From: CAWGUU01 sp963825765
GTDB lineage: Bacteria > Actinomycetota > Acidimicrobiia > Acidimicrobiales > AC-14
Length of the DNA: 64,000 nucleotides
Direction: 5' to 3'
Assembly: GCA_963825765.1 (NCBI GenBank)
Contig: CAWGUU010000004.1
Span: 248,001 to 312,000 of the forward strand
Of the stretch, positions 7,276 through 15,446 are shown in pieces. The notes below the pieces were generated by a model, which saw only the letters and a list, made by a program, of their open reading frames with translations, searched no databases and had not been told where the DNA came from. A program made the position numbers and the translations under genes. The stretch's first letter is position 1. Every line of letters begins with the position of its first letter.

Positions 7276-8145
7276 TCAGCAGATGGCCTTTTCGACATCC
7301 GTCGGCACGAGGGTGCCCTGGCAGCCCGTGATGCTGACCATGAGCCATCCGTCCTCCTGGGCGACGAAGATCGCCTCGAAGGTGGGGGTGGAGCTGGGGT
7401 TCTTGTACTTCTGGCTGGCCCAACCGGGGGCGCAACGGGGTTGGCCGTCAGTGACGGTGTTGTCGACAACTCCCGGGTCCATGCCGAAGTTGTCGGCCTG
7501 GCTCAAGAACACCTTCTCGAACAGTTCGGGATGGCCTGCGCACGGCAGGGTCAGCGGGTGGAGGGCGGTGGTTGTCGGCGCCGTGCCCTGGGTCGTGGCC
7601 GGTGCCTTGGTCGTCGGGGGCGCGGTGACCGACGAGGCCGGGGCGCAGCTGCTGTTGTTGACGGTGCCGTCGTTGCGGATGGTCTCACACTGTCTGGCGC
7701 CCGAGTCGTTGAGGTTTGTGATCTTGGCGCCCTTGAAGTTGGCCTGGGTCAGATTGGCGTTGCTCAAGTTGGTGTTGACCAGCGTCGCGTTCTTGACCAC
7801 GGCCGCCGTCAGGTTGGCGCCGCTGAGGTTGACCTCGGTCAGGTTGGCACCCGTCAGGTCGGCTCCTCTGAGGTTGACGCCCTGGAGGTTGGCTCCGGTG
7901 AGATTCACGCCCGGGAGGTGTGCTCCCCTCAGGTTGGCGCCCTGACAGTTGGTGCCGGGCTTGATCTCGCAGTCCCCGATCTTCGTTGCTGCCGCCGACG
8001 TGCTTGTGGCTCCCGACACCGTCGTGGCCGTCGTGGCCGTCGTGGCCGTCGTGGTGGTCTTGCTGTCACTGCCACACGCCGCCGTGGCGAACAACACCGC
8101 CAGGCCGATGGCACACACGACGCCAAAATGCTTGTGTCGAATCAA
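7276..8145 (-). CDS. Pentapeptide-repeat lipoprotein
   Basis: 289 residues from TTG 8143-8145, preceded by GGGGGACGGGG. The signal peptide ends LFATAAC, with Cys24 as the probable lipidation site. A Thr-rich linker (24-60) leads into about 14 pentapeptide repeats of the A(N/D)LxG type (about residues 70-140, for example ANLRG, VNLTG, ANLQG), which form a right-handed quadrilateral helix. A second Thr/Pro linker and a C-terminal domain of about 85 residues follow (FEKVFLSQADNFGMDPGVVD onward, with cysteines). The C-terminal domain is not recognised. Location is the outer face of the membrane; function unknown. Confidence 0.8.
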   Translation of the reverse strand: MIRHKHFGVVCAIGLAVLFATAACGSDSKTTTTATTATTATTVSGATSTSAAATKIGDCEIKPGTNCQGANLRGAHLPGVNLTGANLQGVNLRGADLTGANLTEVNLSGANLTAAVVKNATLVNTNLSNANLTQANFKGAKITNLNDSGARQCETIRNDGTVNNSSCAPASSVTAPPTTKAPATTQGTAPTTTALHPLTLPCAGHPELFEKVFLSQADNFGMDPGVVDNTVTDGQPRCAPGWASQKYKNPSSTPTFEAIFVAQEDGWLMVSITGCQGTLVPTDVEKAIC

Positions 8146-8248
8146 TTCCCCGTCCCCCTTGGTTCGATTGAAGCGCGAATGCTAGCGCCGATCTTTCGCG
8201 CCGTCCCGGACTCGGGCCTGGGCCATGAACGGCGCGCCGCGGCGGCCG

Positions 8249-8296
8249 GAAAGGGAAAAGGGGGCGGGAAGGGGCCTCGCTGGAGACCCCTTCCCG
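8249..8296 (-). terminator. Intrinsic terminator downstream of the FtsX-type permease
   Basis: Read on the minus strand, the stem CGGGAAGGGG / CCCCTTCCCG (8265-8274 with 8287-8296, 12-nt loop) is followed by CCCCCTTTTCCCTTTCC. It lies about 100 bp after the permease stop at 8392. The remainder of 8146-8391 holds nothing else recognisable apart from the ribosome-binding site of the lipoprotein gene. Confidence 0.7.
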
Positions 8297-8391
8297 GGAG
8301 GGGATGCACCGCATACGGCGATGCCCGATCGACCTACCCACAACCGAAACGATCGAAACCGAGAACCCGGGAAATGTTCGGGATCTACGGG

Positions 8392-10956
8392 CTATTCGTG
8401 GCTGATGGCGTCGAGCACGTTGAGACGGGCGGCCCGTCGGGCGGGGAACCAGGCGGCGACGACGCCCGCGACGCCGGCCACAGCGACGTAGATGACGAGG
8501 CTGACCACGGGAATGACCAGCTTGTCGATGCCTTGGCCCTTGAAGTACGAGATGAGGGCCAGGCCGAAAAGCAGCCCCACGCCCAGGCCGACGACGGCTC
8601 CGAGCACAGAGATGATCACCGACTCGGCCCGGATCATGGCCTTGACCTGGCGTCGCGCCATCCCCACGGCCCGGAGGAGGCCGATCTCCCGGGTGCGCTC
8701 GAACACCGAGAGGGCGAGCGTGTTGATGATGCCGAGGAAGGCGATGATGATCGAGAAGATGAGAAGGGCGGTCACCAGACCGAGTGTCATGTTGATCTGG
8801 CGCTTCTGCTCCGCCTTGAACTCCACTTGGTCGCGGACCGTCACGTTGGGGAAATCCCCGGCCACGCGATCGACGGCGGCCCTCGACGCGGCGGGGCTGA
8901 CTCCTGGCGCCGCCTTGGCCAGCACGAGGAAGTCGAGGCCCTCGGTGTAGTTGGCGTAGAAGACGTCGGCCGACACCAGATAGCTGCCGAGCAGCTGGTT
9001 CCTGGCGAACGTGCCACCCACCTCGAGCCGTTCGGTGCCCGTTCGCAGGAAGGTCATGGGAAGCTCGCTGCCGACTGCCAGGCCCTTGTCCTCGGCCGCC
9101 TCCTCGGCGACGAGGACCTCGCCCCGGCCGAGGGCGGCGACGTTGCCCGAGACCATGTCGATGTTCATGAGCACGGGAAGCGTCTCGGCGTTGCCGGCGG
9201 TCAACGACTGGGACGTGCCGTTCAGCTCGAAGGGACCGGTCTGGATGCCGCTGACCGCCCCCAGCTCGGGCTGGGCGTCGAGACGGCGGGCCAGGTCGGG
9301 GCCGATGGTGGGCGTGAACTGGCCGGTGCTGACGATGTAGTCGGCGGCGACCGCCTTCTCGATGATCGACGCCCCCGAAGCCACGAACGAGGACGCCAGC
9401 ACGCTGACGCACCCGACCAGCCCCAGGCCGATGGTGAGGGCACCGGCGGTGGCGGCCGTGCGCCGAGGGTTCCGCATGGCGTTCTCCCGGCCGAGCTTGG
9501 CGGACATCTTGCCGAGACGGACGAGCGGCCACCCGATCGCCGCGGCCATCGGCCGGGCGACGAGCGGCATGACCAGGAACACGCCGACGAAGGTGATGGC
9601 GGCACCCAGCCCGACCAGCGCTATCCCGCCGTTGGCGAACAGCCCCACGCTGAGCGCAGTCGCTCCCAGACCGACGACGACCGCGCCGAGGATCGACCGC
9701 CTGGTGAGCGAGCCGACCTGCTCGGCACCGGCACCCGTGAGGGCGACCATCGGCGGAACCTTCGACGCCCGCCGGGCCGGCCCCAGGGCGGCGAAGATCG
9801 TCACCACCGTTCCGGTGATCATGGAGACGACGATCGTCCGGGGCTGGATGACCGTGCCCGTGGCGGGCAGGTCTATGGCGAAGGCGCCGAGCAGGCCTTG
9901 GAGCCCGGCCGCGATGAGGATGCCCAGTCCCACGCCGATGGCAGACGCCACGACCCCGACCGCCGCCGCCTCGATCACCACCGAGGTCATCACCTGCCGG
10001 CGGCTTGCACCCAGGGCCCTGAGAAGGCCGAGCTCACGCGTCCGCTGGGCGACGAGGATCGAGAAGGTGTTGACGATGATGAAGGAGCCGACGAAGAGGG
10101 AGATGACGGCGAACACGAGCAGCGCGGTCCTGAAGATCCCGATGAAGCCCTGGACCTGGTCGGCCCCCTCCTGGGCCACCTGGTCGCCGGTGAGCGCCTC
10201 GCAGCCGTCCGGCTCGACACCGGCACACGCGGTCGGAAGCACCGCCTCGACCCGGCTGCGGAGCTCGAACGCGTTCACGCCTTCGACCGCCTTCATGTCG
10301 ATCGTGTCGTACTGGCCCACCTTGCCCAGGAGTCGCTGAGCCGTCGCCGTGTCGAAGGCGGCGAGGGTGGCGCCGGCCAGGTTGTCGGCCTCGCCGAAGC
10401 CGGCGACGCCGACGACCGTGAACTCCTCGGGGGGCGCCTGTGACAGGATTCCGACCCGCGCGCCGACCTCGAGCTTCTGGGCCTTGGACGTCGCCGCGTC
10501 GATCGCCACCTCGCCCGGTCCCGTGGGCGCCCTGCCGGTGCGCAGGCGGAGCGGCCCGAGGGTGGCGTTCTGGTTCCAGTTCACCCCCAGGTTCGGCGCC
10601 CCGGTGGTGGTGACGGCCTTGCCGTCGGGTGCGACGATCTGGGCGTAGCCGATGACGCTGCCCTCGGCCACCTCCACGCCGTCGACCGCGGCGACAGCAG
10701 GCAGGACGGTCTCGGGAATCGGGTTCCGGGCCGTCTCGCCGGTGCCGGCGTCGTCTCCCCCGAGGCCCGACGCCGACCGGACGGAGACGTCGATGCCCGA
10801 GGAAACCTCCTGGAAGAGGACGTCGAAGCTGTGCGAGATCGTGTCGGTGAGGATGTAGGTGCCGGCGACGAAGCCGACGCCGAGCACGACGGCGGCGGCG
10901 GTGAGGGCGAGGCGCAGCTTGTGGGCGAGCACGCCCCGGAGCGTGGCCTTCAGCAC
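8392..10956 (-). CDS. ABC transporter permease, MacB/FtsX family (two FtsX domains)
   Basis: 854 residues from GTG 10954-10956. The N-terminal membrane helix (HKLRLALTAAAVVLGVGFVAG) is followed by a large extracellular MacB-like periplasmic core domain. Then come three-helix FtsX domains; the first carries LAQRTRELGLLRALGASRRQV and the second FERTREIGLLRAVGMARRQV, the coupling-helix signature of this family. This is the 8-10 helix actinobacterial form with two fused FtsX units. It pairs with the ATPase encoded 1 bp upstream. Type VII ABC systems of this class move lipids, peptides or antibiotics or transmit force to cell-wall enzymes; the substrate here is unknown. Confidence 0.92.
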   Translation of the reverse strand: MLKATLRGVLAHKLRLALTAAAVVLGVGFVAGTYILTDTISHSFDVLFQEVSSGIDVSVRSASGLGGDDAGTGETARNPIPETVLPAVAAVDGVEVAEGSVIGYAQIVAPDGKAVTTTGAPNLGVNWNQNATLGPLRLRTGRAPTGPGEVAIDAATSKAQKLEVGARVGILSQAPPEEFTVVGVAGFGEADNLAGATLAAFDTATAQRLLGKVGQYDTIDMKAVEGVNAFELRSRVEAVLPTACAGVEPDGCEALTGDQVAQEGADQVQGFIGIFRTALLVFAVISLFVGSFIIVNTFSILVAQRTRELGLLRALGASRRQVMTSVVIEAAAVGVVASAIGVGLGILIAAGLQGLLGAFAIDLPATGTVIQPRTIVVSMITGTVVTIFAALGPARRASKVPPMVALTGAGAEQVGSLTRRSILGAVVVGLGATALSVGLFANGGIALVGLGAAITFVGVFLVMPLVARPMAAAIGWPLVRLGKMSAKLGRENAMRNPRRTAATAGALTIGLGLVGCVSVLASSFVASGASIIEKAVAADYIVSTGQFTPTIGPDLARRLDAQPELGAVSGIQTGPFELNGTSQSLTAGNAETLPVLMNIDMVSGNVAALGRGEVLVAEEAAEDKGLAVGSELPMTFLRTGTERLEVGGTFARNQLLGSYLVSADVFYANYTEGLDFLVLAKAAPGVSPAASRAAVDRVAGDFPNVTVRDQVEFKAEQKRQINMTLGLVTALLIFSIIIAFLGIINTLALSVFERTREIGLLRAVGMARRQVKAMIRAESVIISVLGAVVGLGVGLLFGLALISYFKGQGIDKLVIPVVSLVIYVAVAGVAGVVAAWFPARRAARLNVLDAISHE

Positions 10957-10957
10957 G

Positions 10958-11707
10958 TCACGACTCCCCGCTCAGGCCCTTCATGCGTTCGAGGACGCTG
11001 TCGGGGGTCGGGTCGGACATCTCGTCGACGATCCTGCCGTCGACGAGGAACACGACCCTCTGGGCGTAGCCGGCGGCCACAGGGTCGTGGGTGACCATGA
11101 CGATCGTCTGGTCGAAGTCGGCCACCGAGAGGCGGAGGAACTCGAGCACCTCGGAGGACGCCGTGGAGTCGAGGTTGCCGGTGGGCTCGTCGGCGAAGAC
11201 GATGGCGGGGCGGGACGCCAGGGCCCGGGCCGCCGCCACCCGCTGTTGCTGGCCGCCCGACAGCTCGGTCGGTCGGTGGTCGAGCCGGTTGCGGAGGCCG
11301 ACCGTGTCGATAACCTTGTCGAGCCACTCCTGGTCGGGCTTCCGCCCGGCGATGTCGAGCGGAAGGGTGATGTTCTCCAGCGCGGTCAGCGTCGGCACCA
11401 GGTTGTAGGCCTGGAAGACGAAGCCGACCTTGTCCCGGCGCAGGGTGGTCAGCTCCTTGTCGCCGAGCCGGCTGAGCTCGGTGCCGCCGACGTACACCTG
11501 TCCGGCGGTGAGCGTGTCGAGGCCGGCCATGCAGTGCATCAGCGTCGACTTGCCCGAGCCCGACGGGCCCATGATGGCGCTGAACTGACCGGTAGCGAAC
11601 TCGACGGACACGCCGTCGAGGGCCTTCACCGCGGTGTCGCCCTGCCCGTAGACCTTGACGAGGTCGACGGCTCGCGCCGCGACGTGGTTCTCGGGGGTGT
11701 CTGCCAC
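10958..11707 (-). CDS. ABC transporter ATP-binding protein, MacB/LolD type
   Basis: 249 residues from GTG 11705-11707, with AAGGAG 5 nt upstream; longer in-frame starts overlap the next gene and lack a ribosome-binding site. Walker A is GPSGSGKST, the Q-loop is in FVFQAYNLVPTL, the signature is LSGGQQQRVAAA, Walker B is IVFADEPTGNLD and the H-loop is VMVTHDP. The EPTGNLDS sequence is typical of MacB/FtsE/LolD ATPases. It forms a transcription unit with the permease (1-bp gap) and probably with the regulator upstream. Confidence 0.94.
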   Translation of the reverse strand: MADTPENHVAARAVDLVKVYGQGDTAVKALDGVSVEFATGQFSAIMGPSGSGKSTLMHCMAGLDTLTAGQVYVGGTELSRLGDKELTTLRRDKVGFVFQAYNLVPTLTALENITLPLDIAGRKPDQEWLDKVIDTVGLRNRLDHRPTELSGGQQQRVAAARALASRPAIVFADEPTGNLDSTASSEVLEFLRLSVADFDQTIVMVTHDPVAAGYAQRVVFLVDGRIVDEMSDPTPDSVLERMKGLSGES

Positions 11708-11750
11708 AGAGTCTCCTTGGGCCGCCCGGGGAGCTTGGCTCTCGCCGACG

Positions 11751-12086
11751 CTACTCGTCGTCATTGCCGACCGACACGCGGGCGATGATGTCGCGAAGGG
11801 CCGCCACCTCGGCGGCCAGCGCCTTGCGTCCGGCCTTGGTGATCGACACCCATGTACGGGGGCGCCGGCCGTCGAAAGTCTTGTCCACCTGCACCAATGC
11901 CGCATCGTCGAGCACCTGCAGGTGGCGGGAGAGGTTGCCGTCGGTGAGGCCGAGGGACCCTTTCAGGTAGGAGAAGTCGGCTCGACCGGCTTCCACGAGC
12001 ACGGCCAGGATGCCGAGCCGGGCCCGCTGGTGGACCACCTCGTCGAGCCCCTCGACGGGATGGCGCCCGTTGGCGTCGTCGGTCAC
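11751..12086 (-). CDS. Winged-helix transcriptional regulator (MarR/ArsR-like, HTH_34 type)
   Basis: 111 residues from GTG 12084-12086. The protein is one winged helix: VVHQRARLGILAVLVEAGRADFSYLKGSLG, recognition helix TDGNLSRHLQVLDDAALV, and a wing DGRRPRTWVSITKAGRKAL. It overlaps the upstream membrane-protein stop as GTGA, so the two are co-translated, and lies 44 bp before the ABC ATPase. Regulators of this type usually repress their own membrane-protein/ABC operon. The inverted repeat at 12690-12706 in front of the operon is a good candidate site. Confidence 0.87.
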   Translation of the reverse strand: MTDDANGRHPVEGLDEVVHQRARLGILAVLVEAGRADFSYLKGSLGLTDGNLSRHLQVLDDAALVQVDKTFDGRRPRTWVSITKAGRKALAAEVAALRDIIARVSVGNDDE

Positions 12087-12682
12087 CGCGGCACCGTGGT
12101 CTCCGCCATCAGCTCGACCCGGCGCCGGATCATGCCGGTGGCCAGCATGATGGCGCCGGTGAGCAGGGCGGTGACCATGCCGGGGGCGGCGACGTCGGCG
12201 ACGATGACGACGGTGGCCACGGCGGCGATGAGGAGGCCGACCGCGGCCAGCATCCTGCTCCGCTCCAGGAGCCCGATCACGACGTAGCCGATGGCGATGG
12301 AGAAGCTCGAGACCGATGCCTGCGCCGGGCCGGTGATGATGGCGGGCAGCAGGAAGGCGCCGGCCATCATTCCCACACCGGTGAGGATGTAGGGCAGGGC
12401 CGGGCCCCCCACGCCCAGGCGGCACTCCCGGTTGCGGTAGTAGAAGCTGATCAGGGCGCCGCCCGACGGGCCGGCCACGCACCAGAACCATCCAACTGCG
12501 GCGCCGTCGCCGATCAGGGTGAAGGGTGCGCTCAGGAGGGTGATGGCCCCGAACAGGGTCACCGGGAACCAGTAGGACTGGAGGTGGTAGCGGGTGCGGC
12601 TGCGGACCTGGGAGACCTCGTCGAGCAGGTGGGACGCTCCGTCGGGCGAGCCGCTCGGGGTGGAATGCGTGTGCTCTGTCAT
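12083..12682 (-). CDS. Multi-pass membrane protein co-transcribed with the regulator
   Basis: 199 residues from ATG 12680-12682 (MTEHTHSTPSGS); an ATG seven codons upstream lies in the operator and is less likely. About five to six hydrophobic helices follow a short soluble N-terminus, for example WFPVTLFGAITLLSAPFTLIG, LPYILTGVGMMAGAFLLPAII and MLAAVGLLIAAVATVVIVADVA. Family not recognised; similar small membrane proteins commonly precede HTH_34 regulators. A TATAAA at 12693-12698 (minus strand) lies about 10 nt before the start and there is no Shine-Dalgarno, suggesting a nearly leaderless mRNA. Confidence 0.72.
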   Translation of the reverse strand: MTEHTHSTPSGSPDGASHLLDEVSQVRSRTRYHLQSYWFPVTLFGAITLLSAPFTLIGDGAAVGWFWCVAGPSGGALISFYYRNRECRLGVGGPALPYILTGVGMMAGAFLLPAIITGPAQASVSSFSIAIGYVVIGLLERSRMLAAVGLLIAAVATVVIVADVAAPGMVTALLTGAIMLATGMIRRRVELMAETTVPR

Positions 12683-12689
12683 GTCGATG

Positions 12690-12706
12690 ACTTTATAACG
12701 CAAAGT
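12690..12706 (-). promoter_or_regulatory. Inverted repeat ACTTT-N7-AAAGT over the -10 of the 12682 operon
   Basis: Minus strand ACTTTGCGTTATAAAGT: a 5-bp inverted repeat with a 7-bp centre that includes a TATAA-like -10. A dimer bound here would block RNA polymerase, so it is the probable operator for the winged-helix regulator of the same operon. Confidence 0.5.
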
Positions 12707-12753
12707 ACTCTGCCGTCAAGGGTGCTTTGCACTCGAACCGGGTGCCCGCGCAG

Positions 12754-12860
12754 CCGCGCCAGGCGCGGTCCTGTGTCACCAGTTCGGTGGGGTGGGCAGT
12801 CCGTCCGCCAACCGGTGACGGCCAACCGCGCCAGGCGCGGTCCTGTGTCACCGGTTCGGT
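12754..12860. repeat. Two 35-bp direct repeats, each with a hairpin, downstream of valS
   Basis: Copies at 12754-12788 and 12826-12860, 72 bp apart, differ at one base. Each begins CCGCGCC-A-GGCGCGG (7-bp stem, 1-nt loop) followed by TCCTGTGTCACC and GTTCGGT. They lie between the ends/starts of valS and the 12682 operon. They could act as terminators for valS or as a small repeat family. No T-tract. Confidence 0.55.
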
Positions 12861-12867
12861 AGGGGTG

Positions 12868-15426
12868 TCAGGCCAGTTCGACCTTGACCGAGAAGTCCTC
12901 GGCTTCCTCGGTGACGAGGTCGGCGATGCGACCGGCGTCGCGGACGTCGCCGGCGACGTTGGCGAGGGCGGCCAGCCGGGGGGCACAGTCCCTCACCACC
13001 ACCAGGCGGACGTCGGCGCGCATCGACTGTCGGGCCTCGCTCTTGGCCTTGCGGACCTCACCCAGGACAGCCCGGGCCACGTCCAGGTCGAGGCCGTCGG
13101 CGCCAGGCGCGACGTCCCGCAGCACGGCGGACTCGGGCCAATCGGCCCGGTGCACCGACCCGTCCTGCCACCACGACCAGACCTCCTCGGAGACGAACGG
13201 GAGGAACGGGGCGAACAGGCGCAGCAGCGTGGACAGAGCCAGGCGGAGGGCGGCGTCGGCCGAGGCCTGGGCCTCCTCGCCCTGCCCGCCGTAGGCCCTG
13301 CTCTTCACCAGCTCCAGATAGTCGTCGCAGAAGGCCCAGAAGAAGGCCTCGGTGCGCTCCAGGGCCCGGGCGTAGTCGTAGGCGTCGAAGGCGGTGGTGG
13401 CCTCGTCGACCAGCTCGGCCAGCCCGGCGAGCATGGACCGGTCGAGGGGCGCGGTGATCTCGCCGCCGCCACCACCCGAGCCGCCGTCACCGAGGCGCGC
13501 CTCGTCATTCAGGCGTGACAGGACGAACTTGGAGGCGTTGAGGATCTTGATGGCCAGGCGCCGGCCCACCTTCATCTGGCCCTCGTCGAACGCCGTGTCG
13601 ACACCGGGACGGCCGCACGCCGCCCAGTACCGCACCGCGTCGGAGCCGTACTGCTCGAGCAGGCCGATGGGCGTCACCACGTTGCCCTTGGACTTGGACA
13701 TCTTCTTGCGGTCGGGGTCGAGGACCCAGCCGGAGATGGCGACGTCGGACCAGGGAAGCCGGCCGTGCTCGAACCACGCCCGCACGACCGTCGAGAACAG
13801 CCACGTGCGGATGATCTCGTGGGCCTGGGGCCGCACGTCCATGGGGAACGTGCGCTCGAAGAGGTCGGGGTCCTCCTCCCAGCCGGTGGCGATCTGGGGT
13901 GTCAGCGACGACGTGGCCCACGTGTCCATCACGTCGGGGTCGCCGGTGAACCCGCCCGGCTGGTCCCGCTGGTCGGCCGAATAGCCCTCGGGGACGTCGG
14001 TGGACGGGTCGACTGGAAGCCGGTCCTCGGCGGCGGCGATGGGGCGGCCGTGGTCGACGGTGCCGTCGGGCCGGACCGGGTACCAGAGCGGGAACGGCAC
14101 GCCGAAGAACCGCTGGCGGCTGATCAGCCAGTCCTGGTTGAGGCCGTTCACCCAGGCCTCGTAGCGGGCCAGCATGTGCGGCGGGTACCAGCGCAGCTGC
14201 CGCCCCAGGTCACCGAGCTCGTCGCGGTGGTCGAGGGTGCGGATGAACCACTGGCGGCTGGTGACGATCTCGAGCGGCCGGTTGCCCTTCTCGAAGAACT
14301 TGACCGGGTGGGTGATGGGGCGGGCCTCGCCGAGCATCTCTCCCGACTCCTTGAGCATCTGCACCATCGCCGCCCTGGCCTGGTTGACCGACTTCCCCCG
14401 CAGCGCCTCCCACCGGGCGGCGGGGACCCGGGGGGGCGGCGAGTCGAGGACGCGGCCGTCGCGGCCGAGCATGGTGCGCACGGGCAGGTCGAGCTCGCGC
14501 CACCACAGCACGTCGGTGACGTCGCCGAAGGTGCAGACCATGGCCACCCCGGTGCCCTTCTCCGGGTCGGCGAGGGTGTGGGACAGGATCGGCACCGGGA
14601 CGCGGAAGACCGGCGTGGTGGCCCACGCCCCGAACAGCTTCTTGAACCGGGGGTCGTCGGGGTGGGCGACCAGCGCCACGCAGGCCCCGACCAGCTCCGG
14701 GCGGGTGGTGTCGATCTCGATGGGCCGGCCGTCGGGGCCGCCGAAGCGCAGCCGGTGGTAGGCGCTGGCGACCTCTCTGTCCTCGAGCTCGGCCTGGGCC
14801 ACGGCGGTCTGGAAGTCGACGTCCCACAGCGTCGGGGCCTCGGCCTGGTACGTCAGACCTTTCTCCAGCAGGTGCAGGAACGCCCGTTGCGACACCCGCT
14901 GGGCCCGCTCGCCGATCGTCGTGTAGGTGGTGGTCCAGTCGACCGACAGCCCGAGCTGGCGGAACAGGGCCTCGAAGGCCTTCTCGTCGTCGACCGTCAG
15001 CCGGGTGCAGAGCTCGACGAAGTTGGGCCGGGAGATGGCGATCGCCGGGGAGGACGGCTTCTCGGGGGGGACGAAGTCGGGGTCGTACGGAAGCGACGGG
15101 TCGCAGCGGACGCCGAAGTAGTTCTGCACCCGCCGCTCGGTGGGCAATCCGTTGTCGTCCCATCCCATCGGGTAGAAGACCCGCTTGCCCCGCATGCGCT
15201 GGAACCGCGCCACCGTGTCGGTGTGGGTGAACGAGAAGACGTGCCCGACGTGCAGGGCCCCGCTCACCGTCGGAGGCGGCGTGTCGATGCTGTACACCTC
15301 GGCGCGGCCGGCGGTGCGGTCGAACCGGTAGGTACCGTCCTCGTCCCACCGGGCGTCCCACTTCTGTTCGAGCCCTTCGAGGCCTGGCTTCTCGGGAACG
15401 ATCTTCGCGGGTCCAGGTGGGCTCAT
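12868..15426 (-). CDS. valS: Valine--tRNA ligase
   Basis: 852 residues from ATG 15424-15426 (MSPPGPAKIV). A class I aminoacyl-tRNA synthetase that charges tRNA-Val. The HIGH motif appears as GALHVGHVFS (about residues 55-64) and KMSKS as KKMSKSKGN. PMGWDDNGLPTERRVQNYFG and the editing-domain elements between about 190 and 340 mark it as ValS rather than IleS. The C-terminal anticodon-binding region and a short arm follow. Its start is only 20 bp from the divergent cysS start, so the promoters must overlap. No Shine-Dalgarno is visible; minus-strand TACCGT (15441-15436) lies 9 nt before the ATG. Confidence 0.96.
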   Translation of the reverse strand: MSPPGPAKIVPEKPGLEGLEQKWDARWDEDGTYRFDRTAGRAEVYSIDTPPPTVSGALHVGHVFSFTHTDTVARFQRMRGKRVFYPMGWDDNGLPTERRVQNYFGVRCDPSLPYDPDFVPPEKPSSPAIAISRPNFVELCTRLTVDDEKAFEALFRQLGLSVDWTTTYTTIGERAQRVSQRAFLHLLEKGLTYQAEAPTLWDVDFQTAVAQAELEDREVASAYHRLRFGGPDGRPIEIDTTRPELVGACVALVAHPDDPRFKKLFGAWATTPVFRVPVPILSHTLADPEKGTGVAMVCTFGDVTDVLWWRELDLPVRTMLGRDGRVLDSPPPRVPAARWEALRGKSVNQARAAMVQMLKESGEMLGEARPITHPVKFFEKGNRPLEIVTSRQWFIRTLDHRDELGDLGRQLRWYPPHMLARYEAWVNGLNQDWLISRQRFFGVPFPLWYPVRPDGTVDHGRPIAAAEDRLPVDPSTDVPEGYSADQRDQPGGFTGDPDVMDTWATSSLTPQIATGWEEDPDLFERTFPMDVRPQAHEIIRTWLFSTVVRAWFEHGRLPWSDVAISGWVLDPDRKKMSKSKGNVVTPIGLLEQYGSDAVRYWAACGRPGVDTAFDEGQMKVGRRLAIKILNASKFVLSRLNDEARLGDGGSGGGGGEITAPLDRSMLAGLAELVDEATTAFDAYDYARALERTEAFFWAFCDDYLELVKSRAYGGQGEEAQASADAALRLALSTLLRLFAPFLPFVSEEVWSWWQDGSVHRADWPESAVLRDVAPGADGLDLDVARAVLGEVRKAKSEARQSMRADVRLVVVRDCAPRLAALANVAGDVRDAGRIADLVTEEAEDFSVKVELA

Positions 15427-15434
15427 GTTGTGGC

Positions 15435-15441
15435 TACGGTA
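15435..15441. promoter_or_regulatory. Overlapping divergent -10 elements of valS and cysS
   Basis: TACGGT on the plus strand (15435-15440) is exactly 6 nt from the cysS GTG, as for a leaderless transcript. TACCGT on the minus strand (15441-15436) is 9 nt from the valS ATG. Five bases are shared, so RNA polymerase could use only one direction at a time. Confidence 0.55.
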
Positions 15442-15446
15442 ACCGG

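Noticed and set aside
7441..10443. 1000-codon open frame on the plus strand
   Set aside because: Antisense to the pentapeptide lipoprotein and FtsX permease genes; Asp/His/Gly/Arg-rich translation without a family is the usual shadow in very GC-rich DNA.
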